A program made the translations under genes and the position numbers. From NCBI RefSeq assembly GCF_000517065.1, contig NZ_KI912105.1, positions 1,782,405 to 1,846,404 on the forward strand: a stretch of 64,000 nucleotides of DNA, given 5' to 3'. Shown piece after piece: positions 35,241 to 44,400 of the stretch. A model generated the notes under the pieces. It was not told the DNA's origin and made no database searches. It saw only the letters and a list, made by a program, of their open reading frames with translations. Positions within the stretch are counted from its first letter, which is position 1. The number at the start of each line of letters is the position of its first letter. Source of the stretch: Alkaliflexus imshenetskii DSM 15055 (GTDB taxonomy: Bacteria; Bacteroidota; Bacteroidia; Bacteroidales; Marinilabiliaceae).

Positions 35241-35933
35241 ATGAAGATTCTAATAATTGAAGACGACAACCGACTGGCTTCACTACTCCTGCGGGCATTG
35301 CACGAGAATGGCTACGAGGCCGATGTGGCTTATGATGGACAAATGGGTCAAAAATTGGCTCTTAATAACGATTATAAACTTGTAATTACAGATATCATAT
35401 TACCAAAAAAGGATGGTTTGGAGGTGTGTAAAGAAATCAGACGACAAAAATCCTCTCTGCCAATTATCATGCTCACAGCCCTTGGTACCACCGACGACAA
35501 AGTTGAAGGATTTGATGCAGGTGCAGATGACTACCTTGTGAAACCCTTTGAGATGCGAGAACTTCTGGCCAGGGTAAAGGTGCTTTTAAACCGATATGCC
35601 AACCTTAACAGCAACACCGCCTCAACACTAATATATTCAGACCTTGAACTAAATCTCAACACCAAAACGGTTGTTCGAAATAATCAAAGCATTCATCTCA
35701 CCCCAAAAGAGTTTAAATTGCTTGAGTTTATGATGCGCAACTCTGAACGGGTTCTCTCAAGAACCGAAATTGCCGAAAAAGTGTGGGAAACCCATTTTGA
35801 CACCGGCACCAATTTCATCGATGTGTATATCAATTATCTGAGAAAGAAAATAGACAAAGGCTTTGATACAAAACTGATTCACACCAAATCGGGCATGGGG
35901 TTTATTCTTTTAAATGATGAAAGTGAGGCCTGA
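35241..35933 (+). CDS. OmpR/CusR-type response regulator
   Basis: 230 residues. The receiver domain (1-120) has the acidic pair EDD at 7-9, the phospho-acceptor in VITDIILPKKDG (Asp at about 51), Thr in MLTALGT and Lys in YLVKPFEMRELLARV. The winged-helix DNA-binding domain (about 130-228) contains LTPKEFKLLEFMMRN and SRTEIAEKVWETHFDTGTNFIDVYINYLRKKID. Such regulators often control metal-efflux operons. The probable partner kinase is not adjacent: it is encoded at the other end of the convergent RND efflux cluster (42423-43829). Confidence 0.92.
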   Translation: MKILIIEDDNRLASLLLRALHENGYEADVAYDGQMGQKLALNNDYKLVITDIILPKKDGLEVCKEIRRQKSSLPIIMLTALGTTDDKVEGFDAGADDYLVKPFEMRELLARVKVLLNRYANLNSNTASTLIYSDLELNLNTKTVVRNNQSIHLTPKEFKLLEFMMRNSERVLSRTEIAEKVWETHFDTGTNFIDVYINYLRKKIDKGFDTKLIHTKSGMGFILLNDESEA

Positions 35934-36060
35934 GACACTACTCAAGTCAAGTTCGCAGACTTAACACAATGAAGAGCAGGCCAAGGAACTTTGTCCTTAG
36001 CCTCTCACAAAACCGGACATGAATCTGTCAGCACTTCCGGCGCTAAAATGGGTGTTGTGG

Positions 36061-37326
36061 TTACATATCAAGCATCCATAGATAAGCTGATCTGGATAAC
36101 TCTATTAGTGACAGCTTGTAATTGGCCAGAGTGTTGTAATAGTTCAGAAATGTTTCGTTGCTTGTTCTTTGAGCCTCAATAAGTTCGAGCAGCGATGCTT
36201 CTCCTCGCTGATAGCTGTATAAAATGGCCTCTCTTACTCGTTCAGAATCTTTTAGTATCTCTTCACTAAAAAGGGTGCGCTTTTGCAACATAATACGGTG
36301 TAACTCCCACGCCGTTCTTAATTCATTTTCGACCTGAAAAGTAGCCGATTGAAATGCGAGCTTGGATTGCTCATATTGATACAAACCTTGACGGTAGGCT
36401 CCTCTGTTGAGTCCTGAAAACTGCAAAGGAATTCTCACTCCTACATAGGAGTAGCGCAAACCGGGCGCTGGCCTAATGGCTTCGTCGTTGTGGTAACCGG
36501 CAATAATGGCTATATCGGGATATCTTTCTGAGCGAGCAAGTTTCATATTATAAAAAGCGGCTTTTTCCTCAAATTTAGCAGCAAGAATATGGTCGCTATG
36601 AATTAAGGCATGCTCTTTCAACTCATTGTAATTTTTGACCGGGTAAATTGCTTCAATATTACCGGTGAAAACAATAGATTTGGCGGGAATACCTCCGATA
36701 AGATAATAGAAATCTGCCATTATTTCAGCCATCTCTTCTTGCTCGCCAAAGAGCTCGGTTTCAAAATTGCGGGCTTCTAATCTTGTCTGCAACACCTCAA
36801 TTTCGCCTATTTCACCGGCTTCGAAAAGGGTTTGATTGATTTGTATCAACTGATTAAGCTGTTGAAGCGTCGTATTCATGCGGTCAATCACCAATTGTTT
36901 CGCAATGGCACTTGTGAATACAGTTGCCACGTCCATTCTTAGTTCGTGCAGAAAGCCCTCTAAATTGGCTTCGGCAGCAAATTTTTCGGCACGAGCCTGG
37001 CGGATACGGTTTTTGCGCTTCCCAAATAATTCGACAGGGATTTCCATTTCAAAAGCGATGTTACGCGGCATGTCTGCAAACTCTTCATCCACAAAACGGG
37101 GCAGTATGATTTCCAGCTCCGGATTCTGAAAAACTTTTGACGCTTGCAATGCAGCATCGGCTATCGACACCTCAAATTTTTCGATGAGATAATCAAAATT
37201 ATTGCTCAGCGTAAGTTCCAGAAATGTCTTGAAGTCAATCTCCTGCACATTTCTGTCGTGGCTCTGCGGGTATGCTGTAAAACAGATGGTTGTCAGAAAT
37301 GCTACTATTATTTTAATTGGTTTCAT
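36061..37326 (-). CDS. TolC family outer-membrane channel (CzcC/CusC-like)
   Basis: A 421-residue outer-membrane efflux protein with a signal peptide (about 1-20, ending FTAYPQ). Two halves each contain long coiled-coil helices and barrel strands; typical pieces are LELTLSNNFDYLIEKFEVSIADAALQASKVFQNPELEI near the N-terminus and SYQRGEASLLELIEAQRTSNETFLNYYNTLANYKLSLIELSRSA near the C-terminus. It closes the tripartite pump; its start is 3 bases after the RND gene's stop, so the two are co-transcribed. Confidence 0.92.
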   Translation of the reverse strand: MKPIKIIVAFLTTICFTAYPQSHDRNVQEIDFKTFLELTLSNNFDYLIEKFEVSIADAALQASKVFQNPELEIILPRFVDEEFADMPRNIAFEMEIPVELFGKRKNRIRQARAEKFAAEANLEGFLHELRMDVATVFTSAIAKQLVIDRMNTTLQQLNQLIQINQTLFEAGEIGEIEVLQTRLEARNFETELFGEQEEMAEIMADFYYLIGGIPAKSIVFTGNIEAIYPVKNYNELKEHALIHSDHILAAKFEEKAAFYNMKLARSERYPDIAIIAGYHNDEAIRPAPGLRYSYVGVRIPLQFSGLNRGAYRQGLYQYEQSKLAFQSATFQVENELRTAWELHRIMLQKRTLFSEEILKDSERVREAILYSYQRGEASLLELIEAQRTSNETFLNYYNTLANYKLSLIELSRSAYLWMLDM

Positions 37327-37329
37327 TTT

Positions 37330-40300
37330 CTAGATATTTTTTTGGTTCAATTTCTTTTCAACAAGGAAGTATATCACCGGAAGCACAATCATTGTAAGTA
37401 TGGTAGCAGAAATTAATCCTCCCATAACCACTGTGGTGAGTGGGCGTTGAATATCGCTGCCAACGCCAATAGCATAAGCTGCCGGCAACACACCAAATAA
37501 CGTCGTCATAGCGGTTATTAATACAGGTCTGAGGCGCTGTACCGAGCCATTTAAAACCGCATCCTTTAAACTGCTATTTTCCTTTTTGCTTAACCTGTTG
37601 ATGTTTGAAATTAAAATGACCCCGTTTTGCACTGCAAGACCCGATAAAGCAATAAAACCAACGATGCTTGCCACATTAACTGTCATACCTCTGAACTGAA
37701 GGGCAAGTAAACCGCCCAGAATTGCCAGAGGCAATGAAGCCAAAATGATTGATGGATGTCTTACTGTTCCAAATTCAGCATACAGCAAAAGGAAAATAAT
37801 GCCCAGCACCATTGCTAAAATAATGAGTGCACGGCCTTCGGCTCGTTCTTTATTTTCGAATAATCCACCCCACTTTAGCGTGTATAAATCTTTGTCGAAC
37901 TGAACATTTTCTTCGATGGTTGCCTGCGCCTCTTTGTAAAAGTGCGAAAAGTCGCGTCCGCGTATGTTAAGTTTTACCGTAGTGTGCCGCTGGTTCATTT
38001 CACGTGAAATGGTGCTTTCACCGGTAGTTAATCTTATGTCAGCCACTTGCGAGAGTGCAACAGACGCACCTTCGGGCGTTGTGAGCAAGAGATTACCAAT
38101 TTTCGCGGGGGTATTTCTCACATTTTCGGGATACCGAAGAATAACGTCATACCTGCGTTGTCCGAGAAATATTTCAGAAACGGCAAGACCGCCGATACCT
38201 ACTTCTATCAGTTGCGATATTTGAGAAACATTGATACCAAACCGGGCTGCGGCATCTCTGTCGATCTCAATTTGCATCTGTGGCAACGGAGGCTCCTGGT
38301 CGATTGCCAGGTCAACGGCGCCTTCAACCGTTTCGAGCACGGCCATAATATCTTCGGCTATTCGCCGGGTCTCAACAAAATCTTCACCAAATACCTTCAC
38401 CACCAATTCACTATGTGCTCCTGCTACTTTGTCGTTTACACCATCTATCATGGGTTGAGAAAAGCCGACTACCATGCCTGAGATTTGTTGAAACCGTTTG
38501 TCCATCTCATCAATCAGCTCCAGCTTGCTGCGCTTTGGTTTCCATGTATTGTAAGGATGCAAAACCACCATCGACTCGATGTGAGAAGGGGTAAAAGGGT
38601 CGGTACCATCGTCGTTTCTGCCCAACTGGGTAACTATGTGCTTCACTTCGGGGAATTCGCGTGCTACACTTCTGAGTTCAGCCGCCATTTCTGTTGCCTT
38701 CTCCAGAGATATGCCGGAAGGCATCTTCACCTGTAACCATATTGAGCCCTCATCGATGTAGGGTAAAAACTCTTTGCCTATTTTGGTGAACACGAAGCCG
38801 GTGAGCAACACAGCAATGATTGCCGGTACAATGGCATATTTAGGAGCGTTGAGCAAAAACGACATAAACCGGCTGTATCTGTTTTTTAGCCATTCCATTG
38901 GTTTGTTTACAAAAACCTTTGAGGGTTTTTTATAGGACCAAAGCATAAGAGCGGGTATTACCGCCAATGAGAAAAGCAGCGCTCCGCCCAAAGCGTATGC
39001 TACGGTATAGGCCATTGGGATAAAAAACTTTGCTTCAATCCTTTCAAAAGCAAACAGTGGCAGATGCGCCGCGATAATGATGAGGACAGAAAAAAAGATG
39101 GGTTTTCCAACTCTAATGGTGCTCTCGGCCACCCGCTCTTCGGTGAAAACTTCGTTGGGGTTTTTCTCCCTTCGGGCCTGCAACGACTCCACAATAACTA
39201 TGGCGGCATCAACCAGAATACCAAAACTAAGCGCCCCCAGTGAAAGAAGGTTTGCCGGAATCTCTGTAAGATACATGAGCGCAAACGAAACCAGCATGGC
39301 AAATGGAATTGCGCTTGCCACAATAAATGCAGCCTTCACGCTTCCCATAAACAGTAGCAGAATTAATACCACCAATGCAATGCCTTGCAGCAACGTCAGC
39401 GATACCGACCGGGTGGTTTGCTGAATAAGCTCGGTGCGATCGTAGTAAGGATCAATCCAAACGCCCTCGGGTAAAATTTTGGTGTTTAACTCCTCCACTT
39501 TTTGGTTCACGTTAGCCAAAACGGGTGATGGATCCTGGTGCCGAAGGAGTACGACGATACCTTGCACCAGATCATCTTCATGGTCGCGCCCAAGCATGCC
39601 GTTGCGCTCCATGGCACCTAACTTCAATTCTCCCAAATCACGTAAAAATATGGGAGTTCCATTTACCGAGCTAACAACCACTTTGCCCAAATCATCGAGC
39701 GAACGCACCAGACCGATACCTCTTATCACATAAGCCAAATCGCCCCTGACCACGCGGCCTCCACCTGCATTTGAGTTGTTTATTTCTACCGCTTCGATAA
39801 CTTCTTCGAGGGAGAGTCCATACTTTTGAAGTTTTTCAGGATCCAGTTCGCATTGAAACTGGGTGGTTTCGCCACCGTGTGTTACAACTTCGGCCACACC
39901 GAAAACTTCCCGCAATTTTGGGATGATTACCCAATCCTGAAGCTCTCTTAATTCGCGCTGACTGTATATATCTGAGTGTATAGTATAGCGGAAAATTTCG
40001 CCTGTCGGACTTGTCAATGGTTCCAGTTCAGGATTTGCTCCTTCGGGTAATTCTGCATCAAGCAGGCGTTCACGAATAAGCTGACGTGCAAAATAATCGT
40101 CCATGCCATCGGCAAACACAAGGGTTATCATGGAGAGCCCGAAGGTGCTTTTTGAACGCATCACCAACAATCCCGGCATGCCGTTAAGTGCCCTCTCAAT
40201 GGGTATGGTTATTTGCTCCTCAATGGTTTCGGCAGCGTGGCCTGGATACTGTGTAATTACCATTGAAGTAACATCCGCAATATCGGGGTAGGCATCGATT

Positions 40301-40407
40301 TCAAGTTTGGTGAATGAATAATACCCAAAGAAGCCAAGCATTACGAATAAAGCCGCCATAATCCCCCTGCGGGAAAGGCAAAATCGTATAAATTTTTCTA
40401 TTGTCAT
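37330..40407 (-). CDS. Heavy-metal-type RND efflux permease (CzcA/CusA family)
   Basis: A 1025-residue inner-membrane proton/substrate antiporter. N-terminal TM1 is followed by the family segment EIDAYPDIADVTSMVITQYPGHAAETIEEQITIPIERALNGMPG; two large periplasmic loops and twelve TM helices follow. The TM4 proton-relay motif is LSFGILVDAAIVIVE (about 395-409). It fits neither the Czc form (DFGxxxDGAVxxVEN) nor the Cus form exactly, so metal specificity is not assigned. The C-terminal LRPVLITAMTTLFGVLPAA motif is typical. It lies between adaptor and TolC genes of the same operon. Confidence 0.93.
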   Translation of the reverse strand: MTIEKFIRFCLSRRGIMAALFVMLGFFGYYSFTKLEIDAYPDIADVTSMVITQYPGHAAETIEEQITIPIERALNGMPGLLVMRSKSTFGLSMITLVFADGMDDYFARQLIRERLLDAELPEGANPELEPLTSPTGEIFRYTIHSDIYSQRELRELQDWVIIPKLREVFGVAEVVTHGGETTQFQCELDPEKLQKYGLSLEEVIEAVEINNSNAGGGRVVRGDLAYVIRGIGLVRSLDDLGKVVVSSVNGTPIFLRDLGELKLGAMERNGMLGRDHEDDLVQGIVVLLRHQDPSPVLANVNQKVEELNTKILPEGVWIDPYYDRTELIQQTTRSVSLTLLQGIALVVLILLLFMGSVKAAFIVASAIPFAMLVSFALMYLTEIPANLLSLGALSFGILVDAAIVIVESLQARREKNPNEVFTEERVAESTIRVGKPIFFSVLIIIAAHLPLFAFERIEAKFFIPMAYTVAYALGGALLFSLAVIPALMLWSYKKPSKVFVNKPMEWLKNRYSRFMSFLLNAPKYAIVPAIIAVLLTGFVFTKIGKEFLPYIDEGSIWLQVKMPSGISLEKATEMAAELRSVAREFPEVKHIVTQLGRNDDGTDPFTPSHIESMVVLHPYNTWKPKRSKLELIDEMDKRFQQISGMVVGFSQPMIDGVNDKVAGAHSELVVKVFGEDFVETRRIAEDIMAVLETVEGAVDLAIDQEPPLPQMQIEIDRDAAARFGINVSQISQLIEVGIGGLAVSEIFLGQRRYDVILRYPENVRNTPAKIGNLLLTTPEGASVALSQVADIRLTTGESTISREMNQRHTTVKLNIRGRDFSHFYKEAQATIEENVQFDKDLYTLKWGGLFENKERAEGRALIILAMVLGIIFLLLYAEFGTVRHPSIILASLPLAILGGLLALQFRGMTVNVASIVGFIALSGLAVQNGVILISNINRLSKKENSSLKDAVLNGSVQRLRPVLITAMTTLFGVLPAAYAIGVGSDIQRPLTTVVMGGLISATILTMIVLPVIYFLVEKKLNQKNI

Positions 40408-40448
40408 GTTTTCCTGTTTTTACGGTTATGCAAGTTTCTGATTCAATA

Positions 40449-41594
40449 CTATGGCAACATAACAGCATTCTTATTTACAACAATTTCATTTTCGGCAAGC
40501 CCTTCAAGAATAACTATTTTCCCATCAATCAAGTCACCCGTAATCACCTTTCTCTTTTCAAAGGTGAAGGGTTCATTCTGCACGTACACATAGTTATATT
40601 CTCTGCGTTGCAGTACAGCTTTTTGGTCAATCACAATCCGGGGTGCCGGTTCCGACAGCAATCTTACCGAAGCAAACATGCCGGGCTTTAACTTCATGTC
40701 AACATTATCAAATTCAATAACAACACGGGTTGTTCGTGTATCTTCATCTAAAATATCGTTGACAAACAGTACTTTCCCCTCATATTCTTCACCCGGATAA
40801 GCCGCGAATGATGCGTAAACATCGCTATCGGGCTTTACAAATCGGATGTCTTTTTCCTGAATGTTGGCAGTAACCCATACTTTACTTAAATCGGCAATAA
40901 TCATAAGCGGCTCTTCAGGTTCTGCAATAAATTCGCCAGGAGCAACATTTAAATTAACCACTCTGCCATTGATTGGTGAACGAACCACAAGGGGTTTACC
41001 AATTTTATCCTCATCAATACCCATAATTTTTAATTTCAGCAAGGCACCTTCCATCTCGCTCTGGGCTATTTCATGTACTGTACTTACTTCTTCAAGCTCT
41101 CGCAAAGGGGCAATTCCTTTCTTGTGCAAATCCTCTTTTCGTCGTAATTCTCTTTCGGCCTGCAACAAAGCACTGCGGGCGCTGATAAATTCAGTTTGTA
41201 CTTCGGCTATTTCGGGTGAAAATATTTCAAACAAAGCCTGACCTGTTCTAACGTTCTGACCCATATTGATAAACAGTTGTACTATACGCCCCCCCGCAGG
41301 TGGAAAGATGTTTGCACGCATAGATGGTTTTGCCGCCACAGTTGCAGGAGCCGAAACCTCTGTCCTGATTATATTAGTTAGTGCTGCGCCTGTTTCAATA
41401 TTCTCTCGTAACGGAGACGTTTCAGGAATAAAAATAGAACCCTCCAATTTTATATATTGCGGAACAGCCTCATCGCCTATAATTTGGCGTCGCAACTGCG
41501 GTATCAACAATACTGCCAACAGTATCATTGTCGCCAATCCAATGATGATTATGCGGTTGCGACCGGCTATTGAATTATTAGATTTCAGTATCAT
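40449..41594 (-). CDS. RND efflux periplasmic adaptor (CusB/CzcB-like)
   Basis: A 381-residue membrane-fusion protein anchored by an N-terminal helix (about 13-32). It has a biotinyl/lipoyl-like region (AGGRIVQLFINMGQNVRTGQALFEIFSPEIAEVQTEFISARSAL, about 101-144), a helical hairpin, a second half-motif (RSPINGRVVNLNVAPGEFIAEPEEPLMIIADLSKVWVTANIQEKD), a beta-barrel and a membrane-proximal domain. No Met-rich or His-rich metal-binding head is seen, unlike CusB or CzcB of enteric bacteria. It is 41 bases before the RND gene and 47 after the mgtC-mgtE remnant. Confidence 0.92.
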   Translation of the reverse strand: MILKSNNSIAGRNRIIIIGLATMILLAVLLIPQLRRQIIGDEAVPQYIKLEGSIFIPETSPLRENIETGAALTNIIRTEVSAPATVAAKPSMRANIFPPAGGRIVQLFINMGQNVRTGQALFEIFSPEIAEVQTEFISARSALLQAERELRRKEDLHKKGIAPLRELEEVSTVHEIAQSEMEGALLKLKIMGIDEDKIGKPLVVRSPINGRVVNLNVAPGEFIAEPEEPLMIIADLSKVWVTANIQEKDIRFVKPDSDVYASFAAYPGEEYEGKVLFVNDILDEDTRTTRVVIEFDNVDMKLKPGMFASVRLLSEPAPRIVIDQKAVLQRREYNYVYVQNEPFTFEKRKVITGDLIDGKIVILEGLAENEIVVNKNAVMLP

Positions 41595-41641
41595 AACCTT
41601 AAATTTTTAATGTTGATTACTATTTATTTTTGACTGTTTCG

Positions 41642-42217
41642 TTAAAAAAACATCAGCATTGCTATTCTTATGCCCGATATTAAACCCACAACAACAAGAC
41701 TCGCAATCCAGACAACTCTTTTCTTAAAGTGCTGCCACACAGGAGTTCTGCTGTAATCCATCAGGCCTTTCCCGGGTATCATACCCATGAACTTCTCAAG
41801 ATCCTCAGTATGCTCAGCCCTAATTACTTCAATGGCTTCATCATGTGTAACAATGCCCACCAAAGTATGCGGATTGGCAATTATCAGATCCTTAAGCGTA
41901 ATAAATCCCCTGCATAAGCTGCTTGTCATCCACCACATACACGTAATAGATGGTTTTTTTGATGGTGAGTCACTCCGCACTTTATTGATGGCCTCGGTAC
42001 ACGTCATGCCTTTATGAACCGTGGCAAAATCGGTACCCATGATGCCACCGGCAGTTTCGGGCGGATAGCTGCTAAGTTTGATAACATCTTCACGAACCTT
42101 CTTTGATAAATAAGGCAGCAAACCGGCACTTTTTTGTCGCCACTGGCGTTCAAGGCCAATGGCTGCCCCAAGTAGAAGAGCCCATAAAAGCCGTGATCTA
42201 AAGTCTAATAAGGTCAT
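41642..42217 (-). pseudogene. Chimeric remnant: MgtC-like head joined to decayed MgtE Mg2+ channel/transporter
   Basis: The first 32 residues (MTLLDFRSRLLWALLLGAAIGLERQWRQKSAG) are the start of an MgtC-family protein. From about residue 33 the sequence turns into the cytosolic part of MgtE (LPYLSKKVREDVIKLSSYPPETAGGIMGTDF, then CBS-domain text). Around residues 88-101 the frame is wrong: a lost A at 41955-41961 and an extra G at 41908-41911 would restore TIYYVYVVDDKQLMQGFITLKDL. After NPHT the CBS1/CBS2 junction is deleted and the text resumes at LVGIVTHDEAIEVI. The protein ends just after the first MgtE helix (KKRVVWIASLVVVGLISG), so the pore is missing. Not a working transporter, although an open frame of 191 codons survives. 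Confidence 0.8.
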
Positions 42218-42349
42218 TTCTCTTTCGGTTTGTGCAATTCACCAATCAGCTATGCACAGCCAAAAGCACTGTGCCGGTTAGAAGATTAAACTGCCTGTTA
42301 TCCTATCAGGACCTGCATCCATTGGGTTTAATTTTAAATTCAACGCCAC

Positions 42350-42380
42350 AAAATTAAAACAGCCCCCGCATGGGAGCTGT
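42350..42380 (-). terminator. Terminator of the sensor kinase gene
   Basis: On the minus strand ACAGCTCCC-ATGC-GGGGGCTGT (9 bp, one G-T pair) followed by TTTTAATTTTG, 43 bases after the kinase stop. It should separate kinase transcription from the pump operon. Confidence 0.65.
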
Positions 42381-42422
42381 TAGAGACGTATTAGAAAAAA
42401 TTAGAATTTTATTAGAGTCGAT

Positions 42423-43829
42423 TTAGGCGTGCGGCAATTGGATATGGAAGGTGGTACCTTCATCCTGTTTTGAAGATACTGATATTGTTCCCCGGTGCAG
42501 TAAAATGATTTTTTGTGTGAGAGCGAGCCCTATGCCGTTACCATCAGTATACTTCTTATTCTCGCCACGATAAAACGGCGTGAAGATATTTTTAAGGTCG
42601 CTCTGGGCAATGCCAATACCTTTGTCTATGAACTTAAGCGTGATATATGCAGGGTCATGCGTTGCGGATTTTAGATTCCCGGTATCGGGTTGAGGCGATG
42701 AAATAGAGACCATACAGCTTTTATCTGCTGAAAACTTACATCCGTTTTCAAACAGATTTGCAAATGCCACCTTCAGAAGATATTCATTCCCTTTGACTGA
42801 AATTTGATGATCATTCTCAAAATCATTCTCAAAGTGAATGTCAATTTTAAAATTGGGATTCGCTTGTTGCACTTGCTGCATGGCATCCAATAGTGCTTCA
42901 TCAATGCGCGTTTGTTTAAATGATATTTCGGACGAGTCGTAACTGGCTTTGGCAAGATCGAGCAAATTATTGGAAAGACGCACCAGTTTTTTTGCGTCCG
43001 ATAAGGTTTTTCTTAATGCTGATTTATACGCTTCAACACTTCGATTATTGTTTACTGCCAGTTCAAGTTCTGTAATAATTGCAGCAAGAGGTGTTCTGAG
43101 TTCATGTGAAATATTGGAAACAAAGTGTTTTTGTGAATCAAACGAATTTTCAAGCCGCTCAAGCATAGCATTGAATGTGTTTGCCAACTCGGACAGTTCA
43201 TCTTTACTTCCTTTGGGAGCAAGCCGTAAATCAAGGTTTGTGGCCGATATGCGCTTCACCTTTTCAATCATCTCTTTTACAGGATAAAATGCTTTTTTTG
43301 AAAAGAACAAACCTGCAATGCCGATGAATAAAATTGAGACGATAAAAACAATGATGATATTTTTCTGCAAGTTGTTAAGTTTATTATGCCCATATTGATC
43401 AAACGCCGCGGCTGTTAAAATGTACACTTCATTTTGAAATTCATAGCGCAGACCAATGACCTGCCAATCATCCTGAAAAAATGCCATCTCTTTATTTTGG
43501 TAGATATTGGTTATCATTTCATGGGTCTCTTTTACAATATCGATATCTACGGCATCATGGTAAAGCAAATTAAAACCGGTATCGTATATGGCAACCTCTA
43601 CTTCGTTAAGTATTTCCCTGTTACTTCGATAGATGTCTTGCAGGACTTTAACCTCCACTTTAGCATTAAAATAGAGATTGGCTTTAGTAATAGCCTCTTT
43701 CTTTAAAAGCGAAAAGAACTCCTTCTCCCTGTTTTGCTTCGCTGAAATATAGATTATAGAGGCAAATATTACTAAAATAGTGGCCGTTATGATGGTAAAT
43801 AATATGGTTAATTGTGTACGTATTTTCAT
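42423..43829 (-). CDS. Sensor histidine kinase (CusS-like)
   Basis: 468 residues from the ATG at 43829 (a longer frame to 43859 adds ten unlikely residues). Two transmembrane helices (about 6-30 and 158-180) enclose a periplasmic sensor. HAMP (about 180-235) is followed by HisKA with HFVSNISHELRTPLAAI and HATPase with NLFENGCKFS, DKGIGIAQSDLKNIFTPFYRGENK and GNGIGLALTQKI. It is the likely partner of the OmpR-type regulator at 35241-35933, from which it is separated by the pump genes. It ends in its own terminator. Confidence 0.9.
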   Translation of the reverse strand: MKIRTQLTILFTIITATILVIFASIIYISAKQNREKEFFSLLKKEAITKANLYFNAKVEVKVLQDIYRSNREILNEVEVAIYDTGFNLLYHDAVDIDIVKETHEMITNIYQNKEMAFFQDDWQVIGLRYEFQNEVYILTAAAFDQYGHNKLNNLQKNIIIVFIVSILFIGIAGLFFSKKAFYPVKEMIEKVKRISATNLDLRLAPKGSKDELSELANTFNAMLERLENSFDSQKHFVSNISHELRTPLAAIITELELAVNNNRSVEAYKSALRKTLSDAKKLVRLSNNLLDLAKASYDSSEISFKQTRIDEALLDAMQQVQQANPNFKIDIHFENDFENDHQISVKGNEYLLKVAFANLFENGCKFSADKSCMVSISSPQPDTGNLKSATHDPAYITLKFIDKGIGIAQSDLKNIFTPFYRGENKKYTDGNGIGLALTQKIILLHRGTISVSSKQDEGTTFHIQLPHA

Positions 43830-44400
43830 TTCTGCAATTTTAAGATAAACTCCATCCACGGTATGGTGTGAATAAACTCTTTACCAAATTTCGTTTCAAT
43901 CTTCTTCATAAGATGATTGGTTTAATCATCAATAAAAATAGACCCTTTTTTGAAATCTTCATCCACGATGTTCGCGGGAAAAGTTATTCGCTGTTTCGCC
44001 ATATATAGCAGTAACAGGAACCAATAGTATGGAGCATCAAATAAGTTTCACCGATAAGTCATCTGCCCAGCAACCAAACTCATGCTTTTGCAACCCAAAA
44101 ACGCAGTTTCAGCAATCCCTGCGACAGCTTCATTCGTTAAAACTCTCATCATTGCAAAGTTACATTTTTATATTCTCCATATCGATGAGTGTAAGGTGAA
44201 AACCTTTCTCCATATAATTTATGTTCATTTGGTGTATGGCACTCCGGCAACCTTTGGCGCTTTTTGACGGCTCAATCGCAACGCGCCACCTGATTTTTGA
44301 AGTGAGACAACCTAACTTCTCCGATAAGATGCCGTTTTTTGCCGATCCATATTTTTTTTGCATTTTTAGGCTCTTTTGCAAACAGATGAAATCATAAGAT
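43830..44400. other. Intergenic stretch with fragments of a possibly decayed gene
   Basis: No intact gene. On the minus strand there are three short frames: 44152-44048 (34 codons, MRVLTNEAVAGIAETAFLG...), one starting at 44004 (MAKQRITF, which if one base were removed from a six-A run at 43979-43984 continues PANIVDEDFKKGSIFIDD and stops), and a 27-codon frame (MKKIETKFGKEFIHTIPW...) whose TGA overlaps the kinase ATG. They look like coding pieces, but no family is recognised. Confidence 0.4.

Noticed and set aside
35969-35996. Hairpin after the response regulator gene (AAGGA/TCCTT core) as a terminator
   Set aside because: The stem has a mismatch and there is no T-run on either strand.
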